Shown here: in pieces, positions 1-6,951 of the stretch
Layout: each line of letters opens with the position of its first letter
How positions within the stretch are numbered: position 1 is the first letter of the stretch
Assembly: GCA_015488975.1 (NCBI GenBank)
Contig: WFMT01000004.1
Span: 1 to 9,415 of the forward strand
Origin: Campylobacteraceae bacterium
Lineage (GTDB): Bacteria > Campylobacterota > Campylobacteria > Campylobacterales > JALSKU01
Length of the DNA: 9,415 nucleotides
Direction of reading: 5' to 3'
Position numbers and translations under genes: made by a program
The notes under the pieces: generated by a model
Told to the model about the DNA's origin: nothing
Database searches by the model: none
Seen by the model: only the letters and a program-made list of their open reading frames with translations

Positions 1-1
1 A

Positions 2-604
2 GTTATAGATATATTTGACGCAAGTGGGATTAAAAAACCTGATATCTCTATACTTGATGAAGAGTTTTTGCTTGAAGTCAAAGGGATGAAACATAAAAAT
101 ATCGCCTTAGAAGTGCTTAAAAAATTACTGAATGATGAGATAAAAACAAGACAAAAAATAAATCTAGTTCAGAGTAAATCGCTCATGGAGATGTTGGAAA
201 ACTCCATCAAAAAATATCACAACAAGATAATTACCGCGGCTGAGGTTATAGAAGAGCTTATAAAACTCAGCAAAGATATACACAAAATGGATGAAGAACC
301 CAAAGAGATGGGTTTAAGTGATTTTGAGTATGCTTTTTACAGTGCTATCGCATCAAACGATAGTGCCAAAGAAGTGATGCAAAAAGAAAAACTTCGTGAA
401 CTTGCGGTTGTGCTAACTGAGAGAGTAAGAGCAAATACCAGTATTGATTGGACTATAAAAGAGAGTGTAAGGTCTAAGTTAAAGGTTATTGTAAAACGAA
501 CCTTACGACAGTTTGGTTATCCGCCAGATATGCAAAAACTAGCTACTGAAACTGTAATGAAACAAGCTGAGATGATAGCTGAAGAGTTGACAAATAAAAA
601 GTAA
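2..604 (+). CDS. hsdR: Type I restriction enzyme subunit R (HsdR), C-terminal 200 residues; 5' end outside window
   Basis: The frame is open from the window edge (first full codon at base 2) to TAA at 602-604. The text matches the conserved C-terminal region (DUF3387 type) of type I restriction-modification R subunits: an opening DIFDASGIKKPDISIL, then ALEVLKKLLNDEIKTR, a Q-S-x-S-L-x-E-M-L-E segment, AAEVIEELIKL, FYSAIASNDSA, TIDWTIKESVRSKLKV and FGYPPDMQKLATETV. HsdR is the ATP-dependent translocase/endonuclease of the HsdRMS complex. The nuclease and helicase domains lie upstream and are not visible, so the intactness of the whole gene cannot be judged. A TTG at 68 would give a shorter frame, but the matching sequence continues upstream of it, so that start is rejected. 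No hsdM or hsdS follows; they would have to lie to the left. Recognition is by remembered family wording. Confidence 0.88.
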   Translation, partial: VIDIFDASGIKKPDISILDEEFLLEVKGMKHKNIALEVLKKLLNDEIKTRQKINLVQSKSLMEMLENSIKKYHNKIITAAEVIEELIKLSKDIHKMDEEPKEMGLSDFEYAFYSAIASNDSAKEVMQKEKLRELAVVLTERVRANTSIDWTIKESVRSKLKVIVKRTLRQFGYPPDMQKLATETVMKQAEMIAEELTNKK

Positions 605-729
605 TTTTACTGTACCCAAAAATAACCAAAAATAGCTATTTTTTGAAAAATGATAGAGTTGAGAAAGTCCGTACTTGTAGTCTATTGTAGTGAAGCTTTT
701 GGATTAAGTAAGACTTATTAAGAGTATGA

Positions 730-735
730 TATAAT
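730..735 (+). promoter_or_regulatory. Candidate -10 element (TATAAT) ahead of the antitoxin remnant
   Basis: TATAAT lies 27 bases upstream of the ATG at 763 and is followed by a purine-rich ribosome site (AAAGGGA, 751-757). No -35 consensus is seen at the right distance, which is usual for housekeeping promoters in Campylobacterota. If active it would now express only a 22-residue peptide. Confidence 0.45.
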
Positions 736-762
736 ATTTTTAATCACACTAAAGGGACAATT

Positions 763-831
763 ATGATAATAGCCAATGAATTAAAAGTAAGAGGCATCAA
801 AGCAATACAAAGGATCAAAATCCATTGGTAA
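763..831 (+). pseudogene. Probable remnant of a Phd/YefM-family antitoxin (N-terminus only)
   Basis: An ATG at 763 opens 22 codons ending in TAA at 829-831. The first residues, MIIANELKVRGIKAIQ, resemble the N-terminus of Phd/YefM-type antitoxins, which typically begin like M-x-x-I-T-A-N-x-L-K-x-x-G-V-S-A-I. After AIQ the expected continuation (an acidic helix, then a V-R-G-K-x-K-Y-V-V-M strand) is missing in every frame and the reading ends within seven codons. A good start is retained: AAAGGGA at 751-757 and a TATAAT -10 element at 730-735. No RelE/ParE-type toxin follows. I infer an internal deletion that removed most of the antitoxin and any toxin. A chance small ORF remains possible because only about 16 residues carry the signal. 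Confidence 0.5.
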
Positions 832-1068
832 AACAAATACTATAAGATAAAAAACTTTATAAGCAGTATTTTATTTACCAAATTTTTTTCTATTTTTTGA
901 CTATTTTTGTGACATCCCCCATGCAGTAATTTTCGCTTGGACTATTCTCCTTTATTTGGATAATATTATTATATGATTAAAATATTAATATAGAATTAAC
1001 AATTTAAAATGTGTAAGATCAATTATCAGTACCAAGTGCAAGTAATCAAAGATTAAAAGAAAAAGAGT

Positions 1069-1074
1069 TATAAT
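1069..1074 (+). promoter_or_regulatory. -10 element of the mqnD-fliQ-murB operon
   Basis: TATAAT (preceded by T) at 1069-1074 would place the transcription start near 1081, giving a leader of about 36 bases. AAGGA at 1106-1110 is a well-spaced ribosome site for the ATG at 1117. No -35 consensus is visible. No other promoter-like site is evident before fliQ or murB, whose starts are buried in overlaps, so this site probably serves all three genes. Confidence 0.6.
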
Positions 1075-1116
1075 CTGTTTATAAATCTTAAACAGTTAAT
1101 ATTTCAAGGAATACAG

Positions 1117-1989
1117 ATGAAAACAAAACGAGAAATAACAGTTGCCCATTCGCCTGATGCTGATGATATTTTTATGTACTATGCTATCAAATTCGGGTGG
1201 GTAGGGAGTGAAAATATAAGATTTAAAAATCTCGCTCTTGATATAGAGACGCTAAATAAAAAGACTTTGCAGGGTATATATGACATAAGTGCCATTAGTT
1301 TTGCACTTTATCCAAAGATAAAAGATGAGTATGCTCTTTTGAAAACGGCTGTTAGTTTTGGAGAGGGGTACGGACCTAAGTTGATAAAGAAAAAAGGGAA
1401 CAAATTAAAAAGAAATTTTAAAGTAGCCTTGAGTGGTGCAAATACAACAAATGCTCTTCTTTTTAAAGTGGCATATCCTGATGCAAGAATTATTTACAAA
1501 AACTTTTTAGATATAGAAAAATCTGTTCTTGAGGGTGAATGTGATGCTGGAGTTTTAATACATGAGAGTATTTTAGAGTTTGATAAGAATCTGGTGGTTG
1601 AGAGAGAGATTTGGGATATTTGGCAAGAGCTTTCAAAAGAAGATATTCCTTTACCTTTAGGCGGAATGGCACTAAGACGCTCAATTCCTTTAAATATTGC
1701 CATAGAATGTGAAGAAATTTTAACCAAAGCTGTCAGGGTTGCAAGAGATAATGCAATGCTCATGTCAAAAATGTTGATAGAGAGAAATCTTATGAGAGTT
1801 GATGAGACAACACTTGAGAAATATTTAAACCTTTATGCAAACGAAAATTCTATCTCTTTAAATGATTTGCAGATAAAAGCTATAGATAAACTTTTTGAAA
1901 TAGGCTATAATAACAGATACTTTGATGAACTTATAAGTTGTGAAGATTACTTTGTACCAAATGAATACAAGGAGCTAAGGAGCAAATAA
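1117..1989 (+). CDS. mqnD: 1,4-dihydroxy-6-naphthoate synthase MqnD (futalosine pathway of menaquinone synthesis)
   Basis: The 290-residue product has no signal peptide and belongs to the MqnA/MqnD periplasmic-binding-protein-like fold family. MqnD is a cytoplasmic enzyme that cleaves cyclic dehypoxanthine futalosine to 1,4-dihydroxy-6-naphthoate. Visible landmarks are AHSPDADDIFMYYAIKFGWV at residues 10-29 (the N-terminal ligand loop, wording typical of epsilonproteobacterial members), SGANTTNALL at 106-115 (substrate-binding Thr pair), AGVLIHE at 144-150 with His149 matching the catalytic histidine of characterised MqnD, and IPLPLGGMALRR at 177-188. The LIHE and PLPLGG motifs favour MqnD over MqnA. 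The ATG is supported by AAGGA at 1106-1110. The stop overlaps the fliQ start by one base (TAATG), so the genes are translationally coupled. Other mqn genes are not in this window. Confidence 0.87.
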   Translation: MKTKREITVAHSPDADDIFMYYAIKFGWVGSENIRFKNLALDIETLNKKTLQGIYDISAISFALYPKIKDEYALLKTAVSFGEGYGPKLIKKKGNKLKRNFKVALSGANTTNALLFKVAYPDARIIYKNFLDIEKSVLEGECDAGVLIHESILEFDKNLVVEREIWDIWQELSKEDIPLPLGGMALRRSIPLNIAIECEEILTKAVRVARDNAMLMSKMLIERNLMRVDETTLEKYLNLYANENSISLNDLQIKAIDKLFEIGYNNRYFDELISCEDYFVPNEYKELRSK

Positions 1990-2255
1990 TGGAAGCGAAA
2001 CTCATAGGTCTTGGCGTTGAAACTTTTAAATTAGCCCTCTATCTGTCTTTGCCTATGCTTCTTTCTGGTTTGATTGCCGGACTTGCTATCAGTATATTTC
2101 AAGCTACTACCCAGATCAATGAAATGACGCTTAGCTTTGTTCCAAAGATTATATTGGTTGTGGTTGTCATCATATTTACAATGCCTTGGATGATGAATAT
2201 GATGATAGAGTTTACAAAACATGTTTTAAATATGATCCCAAGTTTTATATTTTGA
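1989..2255 (+). CDS. fliQ: Flagellar biosynthetic protein FliQ
   Basis: The 88-residue hydrophobic protein is the usual length for FliQ, a subunit of the FliPQR export gate of the flagellar type III secretion system in the inner membrane. Two membrane helices are visible, at about residues 15-37 and 52-72. They flank the highly conserved FliQ loop Q-A-T-T-Q-I-N-E-M-T-L-S-F-V-P-K (38-53). The ATG shares a base with the mqnD stop codon, and GGAG at 1971-1974 with further purines up to the start provides a ribosome site inside mqnD. Its neighbours are not flagellar, but fliQ followed by murB is, as I recall, also the order in Campylobacter and Helicobacter. A FliQ homologue of a non-flagellar secretion system is less likely, as no such genes are nearby. 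Confidence 0.93.
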   Translation: MEAKLIGLGVETFKLALYLSLPMLLSGLIAGLAISIFQATTQINEMTLSFVPKIILVVVVIIFTMPWMMNMMIEFTKHVLNMIPSFIF

Positions 2256-3022
2256 AGCTATTAGACTTTTCAAAATACAGTAGCATCAAAATAGGCCCTA
2301 CGGTTAAAATAAAGATAATCGATAAGATAAAAAAAGAAAATGAAAGTTATACCATAATAGGTGGAGCAAATAATTTGCTTGTTTCACCAAATCCTCCAAA
2401 ACTTGCAAAACTTTCAAAATCATTTGATTATATCTACCAAAAAGATAATCTTTTATATATCGGAGGAGCAACACCAAGCGGCAAAATTCTCTCTTATGCA
2501 AAAAAGAATGATATTGCCCACTTTGAAATAATGCAAAAACTCCCGGGTCTTCTTGGTGGCATGGTAAAGATGAACGCGGGACTCAAAGAGTATGAGATTT
2601 TTAACTATTTGCTTTATATTAAAACTATAAATAATTATATTGAAAAAGATAATATAAAGTTTTCTTATAGATATACTAATATAAAAAATATAATTTATGA
2701 AGCTGTTTTTAAAGTTGAAAAAGGATTTAACTATAAACTTTTTAGATACTTTGAAAATCTAAGAGTAAATCAACCAAATTTACCGAGTGCAGGAAGCTGT
2801 TTTAAAAATCCAAAAGGTTACTATGCCGGAGAAATGATAGAAAATTGTGGACTAAAAGGGTATCAAAAAGGAAATGCTGCTTTTAGTGAGCAGCATGCAA
2901 ATTTTTTAGTTAATTTAGGAAATGCAAAATTTCAAGATGCTTTATATTTGATAGAATTAGCTGAGAATAAAGTTTTTGAAAAATTCAAGATAAAACTCGA
3001 AAAAGAAATAGTTATATTGTAA
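2252..3022 (+). CDS. murB: UDP-N-acetylenolpyruvoylglucosamine reductase MurB
   Basis: MurB is the cytoplasmic FAD enzyme that reduces UDP-GlcNAc-enolpyruvate to UDP-MurNAc in peptidoglycan synthesis. I choose the TTG at 2252, which overlaps the fliQ stop by four bases (TTGA) and gives 256 residues starting M-K-L-L-D-F-S-K-Y-S-S-I-K-I-G, like the start of Campylobacter MurB as remembered. An in-frame ATG at 2186 would add 22 residues resembling no MurB and overlap fliQ by 70 bases. With the TTG start, landmarks are IIGGANNLLVS at 35-45 (FAD binding), LPGLLGGMVKMNAG at 97-110, SYRYT at 138-142 (substrate Arg140), SAGSCFKNP at 179-187 (Ser182, proton donor), GLKGYQKGNAAFSEQHANFLVN at 200-221 and Glu252 near the end as the second catalytic acid. 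It is a short MurB, as is normal in this phylum. No strong ribosome site precedes the TTG, so expression probably depends on coupling to fliQ. Confidence 0.92.
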   Translation: MKLLDFSKYSSIKIGPTVKIKIIDKIKKENESYTIIGGANNLLVSPNPPKLAKLSKSFDYIYQKDNLLYIGGATPSGKILSYAKKNDIAHFEIMQKLPGLLGGMVKMNAGLKEYEIFNYLLYIKTINNYIEKDNIKFSYRYTNIKNIIYEAVFKVEKGFNYKLFRYFENLRVNQPNLPSAGSCFKNPKGYYAGEMIENCGLKGYQKGNAAFSEQHANFLVNLGNAKFQDALYLIELAENKVFEKFKIKLEKEIVIL

Positions 3023-3051
3023 AATTGCAAGTGGTTATGTAAGAAGTCTAA

Positions 3052-3057
3052 TATAAT
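3052..3057 (+). promoter_or_regulatory. Candidate -10 element for ccsBA
   Basis: TATAAT at 3052-3057 lies in the 149-base gap after murB and would give a leader of roughly 108 bases before the GTG at 3172. A weaker alternative, TAAAAT at 3138-3143, is closer to the gene. No -35 consensus accompanies either. AAGGA at 3161-3165 is the ribosome site that decides the GTG start. I see no convincing terminator between murB and this site, so some read-through from the upstream operon is possible. Confidence 0.4.
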
Positions 3058-3171
3058 GAAATATTATCATTATTGAAAACTGTATCTTTAAAAAAAATTC
3101 AAAAATATATTTTAATCTGCCATTTAACTTATTAAGATAAAATTTCATAATTTCGTTTAAAAGGATAGTTT

Positions 3172-6100
3172 GTGGTAAAATATTTTAAAAATCTGTTTTT
3201 ATCCATGCAAAGTGCAATTGTTTTATTTCTTATTTTTGCTATTGTGTCGGCAATAGCAACATTTGTAGAGAGTGATTTTGGTACACAAACAGCATGGGCT
3301 ATGATATATGGCACACTTTGGTTTGGAGCAATTCAACTGCTTCTTGGTATAAATTTAGCTTATAATATATTTAGGTTTAAGCTTTATAAGAAAAATAAAA
3401 TTCATGCATTTATATTTCATGTTGGTTTTTTATTTATTTTATTAGGTGCAGGTGTTACAAGATATATCGGATATGAAGGAATAATGCACATACGAGATGG
3501 GCAGAGTGCAAACAGGATGATTTCAAGCGAACCGTATATTCAAGTTGATGCTGTTAAGGGCAATAAAATCTATCATGTTGATAAAAAAGCTTATCTTTCA
3601 AAGATTAGTGATAATTATTTTGATTTGGATATGAATATCGGTGCTAAAAAGGCTGAAATTAAATATTTAAAATTTGTACCGAATGCAACAAGCAGCATAG
3701 TTTATGCTTCAGATGGAAAACCAATGATATCTTTTATGAGTACAGACCCTGAAAATAGTAATTTTGTTTTAAAAGATAAGTCAAAAAAAGATGTTGGGAA
3801 TATTATTTTTACATTAAATGGTGCAAAACTAAAAAATGCAAACTCTATATGGGGTAATCCGAAAGTAAATATAACAACCAATAATGGTAAATTTTACATT
3901 ACATCAAACAAAGATATAACTGTTTTTAACATGGCTACACAAGGTAAAAAGATACTAAAATCAGGCAAGCAATATGAATTTATTGGCAAAAGACTCTACA
4001 CAATAGGCAAAGTTAATTTTGCTCCAAAATCTATGAATACAAAAGGCAAAGAAGAGTTGATCTCCGGTGGAAAAACAAGAGCCGGTATGAAATTTAACGG
4101 TTTGGATGCAGTTGTTGTGCAGGCAAAATATAACGGTGAAACAAAAAAAGTGACAATGTTCGGTCAGGGAAAAGGTGCCAAAGGATTTACAAAACATGAG
4201 ACGATAGGCGGAATTCCGTTTAGCTTCGAGTGGGGATCAAAAGTTATAACTCTACCTTTTTATATAAAACTTAGAAAATTTATCTTAGATAGATACCCAG
4301 GCTCAATGTCACCATCATCTTATGCAAGTGAAGTAACGCTTATAGACAAGAAAAATGGAGTTGACAGACCTTTTAGGATATATATGAACCATGTGCTTGA
4401 TTATAAGAATTATAGATTTTTTCAATCTTCTTATGATAGAGATGAAAAAGGAACTATACTCTCAGTAAACCATGATCCTGGAAAATATCCGACATATTTT
4501 GGATATCTTCTTTTAGCAATAGGATTTATTTTGACTATACTTAGCCCAAAAAGCAGATTTAGAACACTTGGAAGGAAAATACAACAAGAGATGAAAAAAA
4601 GTAAAAATGCAATAGGTGCAGTAATGATAGCTGCCTTTTTATCAGTATTGTTTTATGCACCTCAACCATTACAGGCACAGACAAAACTAACGCTTCAAGA
4701 AAGCATAAATATAGCAAAAAAATATGAGAAAAAACATGCAGATGAGTTTGGACATTTACTCATGCAAAATAAAGAGGGGAGGATTGAGCCGATCGATTCT
4801 TTTGCCAATAATGTTTTAGATAAAGTCTCAAGAAAAAGAAGTTTTTACGGACTTGATGCAGACCAGATTATATTAGGTATGTTAAGTGCACCTGGAGTTT
4901 GGCAAAATATTCCTATGGTTAAAATATCTCACAGTAAGATAAAAAGGATATTGGGACTTAAGCAAAGCGCACAGTATGCCTCTTTTAAAGAGTTTTTTAA
5001 CTATGGCGCAAAAAATCCGTATAAATTATCAACTTATGCCGAAGTAGCAAGCAGAAAGCCGCCGATTGATAGAAATATGTTTGATAAAGATGTTTTAAGA
5101 GTCGATGAGAGGCTTAATGTTTTATATTATGTATACACTGGTTCTTTATTTAGGATATTTCCCAAGATTGGTGATCCTACAAACAAATGGTATGATCCAA
5201 AAACAGCTATTTCAACTTTTCCAAAAGCTCAGAGTACTAAGATAAGAACTCTTTTGGCAAATTATTTTGAAAGTTTAAACAAAGGTGTTAAAACGGGAAA
5301 TTGGCAAAGTGCGGACAGTGCCTTGAAAGCTATATCAAATTATCAACAAAAATATGGGGCTAAAGTTATAGAAAATACTTCACATGTTAAAGCAGAGATA
5401 CTTTATAATCGTTTAAATATATTTACTAGATTGATACCTGTTTATTTGATATCAGGTTTATTATTGTTATTTGCTGTTATGTATAAGATGCTAAAACCAA
5501 AAAGTTCGGTAAAATGGTTTGAGCGAGCTTTATTTGTGGTGATACTTTTAGCATTTTTAGCTCAGGTTTTTAACATGGGACTAAGGTGGTATGTTGCAGG
5601 TCATGCACCTTGGAGTGACGGCTATGAATCGATGATATATATATCCTTTGCACTGATGTTGGCAGGGCTTATTTTTTCTAAGCATTCTACCATGGCTTTG
5701 TCTTTGACGGCTATTTTGACTGGAGTTTTTTTATTTGTTGCACATTTAAGCTGGATGGATCCACAGATAACAAACTTAGTACCAGTTCTAAAATCATATT
5801 GGTTGATGATACATGTTTCAGTTATAACGGCGAGTTATGGATTTTTAGGACTTAATATGTTACTAGGGATGTTTACCCTTATTATGTATATTATGCTTAG
5901 CAGTGACCCTAAAAATAAAAGAAATGAATCTATCCTAAATGGCATAACAGAAGCAACAAGAGTAAATGAAATGTCTATGATACTTGGCCTTATGCTTTTA
6001 ACCATGGGTAACTTTTTAGGCGGTGTTTGGGCAAATGAGTCTTGGGGTAAATATTGGAGCTGGGATCCTAAAGAGACTTGGGCACTGATATCTATACTTG

Positions 6101-6354
6101 TCTATGCAGCAGTAGTTCATATGAGACTTGTTCCAAGGCTAAACGGTAAATTTGCTTTTGCGGTAGCTTCTACGGTAGCTTACTTTTCAATTATTATGAC
6201 ATATTTGGGAGTAAACTATTATTTAGTAGGTATGCACTCTTATGCATCAGGTCAGCCTGTACCTATCCCAGATTGGGTATATTATGCTGTCGCAACAGTT
6301 TTCATTGTTATATTGTTAGCTATACCAAAACGAAAATATTCAAAAAGATTATGA
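3172..6354 (+). CDS. ccsBA: Cytochrome c synthetase CcsBA (ResB-CcsA fusion, system II heme attachment)
   Basis: The 1060-residue membrane protein exports heme and ligates it to apocytochromes c in the periplasm. The N-terminal ResB/CcsB half has helices at about 13-33, 43-66 and 78-98, a large periplasmic domain (about 100-440), and a fourth helix near 441-458. A further hydrophobic stretch at 479-497 is followed by a second periplasmic segment (about 500-745). The C-terminal CcsA half has about eight helices from 751 to 1050. The heme-handling WWD motif is clear: W953 through W970, including WGKYWSWDPKETW (958-970). Candidate heme-ligand histidines are H83 (ResB half), H881, H983 and H1022, placed like the four conserved histidines of Helicobacter CcsBA; GHAPWSDGYES (810-820) is the other CcsA signature. 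GTG at 3172 is supported by AAGGA at 3161-3165. The second half begins with a signal-peptide-like stretch at 474-502, possibly a trace of the fusion point. A bidirectional-looking terminator follows the stop by eight bases. Confidence 0.95.
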   Translation: MVKYFKNLFLSMQSAIVLFLIFAIVSAIATFVESDFGTQTAWAMIYGTLWFGAIQLLLGINLAYNIFRFKLYKKNKIHAFIFHVGFLFILLGAGVTRYIGYEGIMHIRDGQSANRMISSEPYIQVDAVKGNKIYHVDKKAYLSKISDNYFDLDMNIGAKKAEIKYLKFVPNATSSIVYASDGKPMISFMSTDPENSNFVLKDKSKKDVGNIIFTLNGAKLKNANSIWGNPKVNITTNNGKFYITSNKDITVFNMATQGKKILKSGKQYEFIGKRLYTIGKVNFAPKSMNTKGKEELISGGKTRAGMKFNGLDAVVVQAKYNGETKKVTMFGQGKGAKGFTKHETIGGIPFSFEWGSKVITLPFYIKLRKFILDRYPGSMSPSSYASEVTLIDKKNGVDRPFRIYMNHVLDYKNYRFFQSSYDRDEKGTILSVNHDPGKYPTYFGYLLLAIGFILTILSPKSRFRTLGRKIQQEMKKSKNAIGAVMIAAFLSVLFYAPQPLQAQTKLTLQESINIAKKYEKKHADEFGHLLMQNKEGRIEPIDSFANNVLDKVSRKRSFYGLDADQIILGMLSAPGVWQNIPMVKISHSKIKRILGLKQSAQYASFKEFFNYGAKNPYKLSTYAEVASRKPPIDRNMFDKDVLRVDERLNVLYYVYTGSLFRIFPKIGDPTNKWYDPKTAISTFPKAQSTKIRTLLANYFESLNKGVKTGNWQSADSALKAISNYQQKYGAKVIENTSHVKAEILYNRLNIFTRLIPVYLISGLLLLFAVMYKMLKPKSSVKWFERALFVVILLAFLAQVFNMGLRWYVAGHAPWSDGYESMIYISFALMLAGLIFSKHSTMALSLTAILTGVFLFVAHLSWMDPQITNLVPVLKSYWLMIHVSVITASYGFLGLNMLLGMFTLIMYIMLSSDPKNKRNESILNGITEATRVNEMSMILGLMLLTMGNFLGGVWANESWGKYWSWDPKETWALISILVYAAVVHMRLVPRLNGKFAFAVASTVAYFSIIMTYLGVNYYLVGMHSYASGQPVPIPDWVYYAVATVFIVILLAIPKRKYSKRL

Positions 6355-6357
6355 TAT

Positions 6358-6389
6358 AAAAAGTCACAAGGTGCCAAGCATCTTGTGAC
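6358..6389. terminator. Hairpin terminator between ccsBA and the tRNA operon, best oriented for the leftward tRNA transcript
   Basis: Bases 6363-6374 pair with 6378-6389 over 12 positions around a CAA loop. In a leftward transcript the stem is followed at once by five U (complement of 6358-6362), the classic rho-independent layout, with one A-C mismatch in the stem. In a rightward transcript from ccsBA the stem is fully paired (6371-6381 becomes G-U), but only a broken U-run follows (ACUUUU at 6394-6399). It starts eight bases after the ccsBA stop and probably serves both directions. Confidence 0.75.
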
Positions 6390-6546
6390 AAATACTTTTA
6401 GTATTAAAAGTTATCCTCTTTTACAGGCATTGATATATCTTTGCTATCTTCATAATATAAAATCTTGGTTTAATATGTAAAATTAGTTAATAAAATATAT
6501 AACATTAATATAATTTTTTGAAAATATTTATTTGTAGTTTTGAAAG

Positions 6547-6623
6547 TGGCGCGGCGGACGAGGTTTGAACTCGCGACCCCCGGCGTGACAGGCCGGTATT
6601 CTGACCAGCTGAACTACCGCCGC
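6547..6623 (-). tRNA. tRNA-Asp (GUC)
   Basis: Read on the minus strand, the cloverleaf is complete: acceptor GCGGCGG pairs with CCGCCGC, D-arm GTTCAGCTGGTCAGAAT, anticodon loop CTGTCAC giving anticodon GTC, a GTTCAAA T-loop, discriminator G and an encoded CCA at 6549-6547. It is the last gene of the leftward four-tRNA operon and has the most GC-rich acceptor stem of the four. The distance to the terminator hairpin is about 157 bases. Confidence 0.97.
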
Positions 6624-6683
6624 AACCTAAATAACAAAGTAAAAACAAACTACAAGACTTTGTAATCCATTTTTCTATTGTCA

Positions 6684-6759
6684 TGGTGGTCGCTACAAGA
6701 CTCGAACTTGTGACATCCACCTTGTAAGGGTGGCGCTCTACCAACTGAGCTAAGCGACC
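6684..6759 (-). tRNA. tRNA-Val (UAC)
   Basis: On the minus strand, acceptor GGTCGCT pairs with AGCGACC, the D-arm is GCTCAGTTGGTAGAGC, and the anticodon stem CCACC/GGTGG encloses CTTACAA, giving anticodon TAC. The T-arm carries GTTCGAG and CCA is encoded (6686-6684). It is the third gene of the operon, 60 bases upstream of tRNA-Asp and 37 downstream of tRNA-Glu. Confidence 0.97.
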
Positions 6760-6796
6760 AAGTATTTGTCCAGGACTTTTTGACCATACTAAATGA

Positions 6797-6872
6797 TGGC
6801 GACCCCAAGGGGATTTGAACCCCTGTTACCGCCGTGAAAGGGCGGGGTCCTGGGCCACTAGACGATGGGGTC
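6797..6872 (-). tRNA. tRNA-Glu (UUC)
   Basis: On the minus strand, acceptor GACCCCA pairs with TGGGGTC, the D-arm begins GTCTAGTGGCC, the anticodon stem CCGCC/GGCGG encloses CTTTCAC giving anticodon TTC, and AGGGG/CCCCT closes a TTCAAAT T-loop. Discriminator G and CCA (6799-6797) are encoded. It is the second gene of the operon; 79 bases of AT-rich spacer separate it from tRNA-Lys. Confidence 0.97.
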
Positions 6873-6951
6873 ATTTAAATTATAAATGCTAAATTATGAA
6901 TGTTGAATAAAAAAATAATTTAAAATTCATAAGTCAAAATCAAACATTAAA

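Larger units (their letters stand above)
605..1116. other. 512-base gap between hsdR and mqnD without an intact gene
   Basis: This stretch is AT-rich with frequent stops in all frames. It contains an antitoxin-like remnant (763-831), the mqnD promoter (1069-1074) and an all-AT 16-base palindrome at 628-643 with AGCT at its centre. A patch at about 905-955 is less AT-rich than its surroundings and is open for about 25-30 codons in two minus-strand frames, but it has no start codon with a ribosome site and I do not recognise it. I see no clear rho-independent terminator behind hsdR. The overall look is of decayed accessory DNA. Confidence 0.6.

Noticed and set aside
628..643. 16-base palindrome as hsdR terminator
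   Set aside because: It is almost entirely A-T with no room for a loop unless the central AGCT opens, leaving a very weak all-A-U stem; I do not call a terminator.
2186..2251. Upstream ATG start for murB
   Set aside because: The extra 22 residues fall entirely within fliQ in another frame and do not resemble MurB N-termini; the TTG at 2252 fits the family start and the operon overlap.
3053..3073. Seven-pair inverted repeat after murB
   Set aside because: The stem is nearly all A-T with a seven-base loop and overlaps the better explained -10 element; not convincing as a terminator or operator.
3961..4197. Minus-strand 78-codon frame inside ccsBA
   Set aside because: It is antisense to the well-supported ccsBA coding sequence, with no ribosome site and unlikely composition.
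6505..6874. Two minus-strand reading frames of 79 and 74 codons
   Set aside because: They lie mostly across the tRNA-Asp, tRNA-Val and tRNA-Glu genes and result from the GC-rich tRNA sequence.
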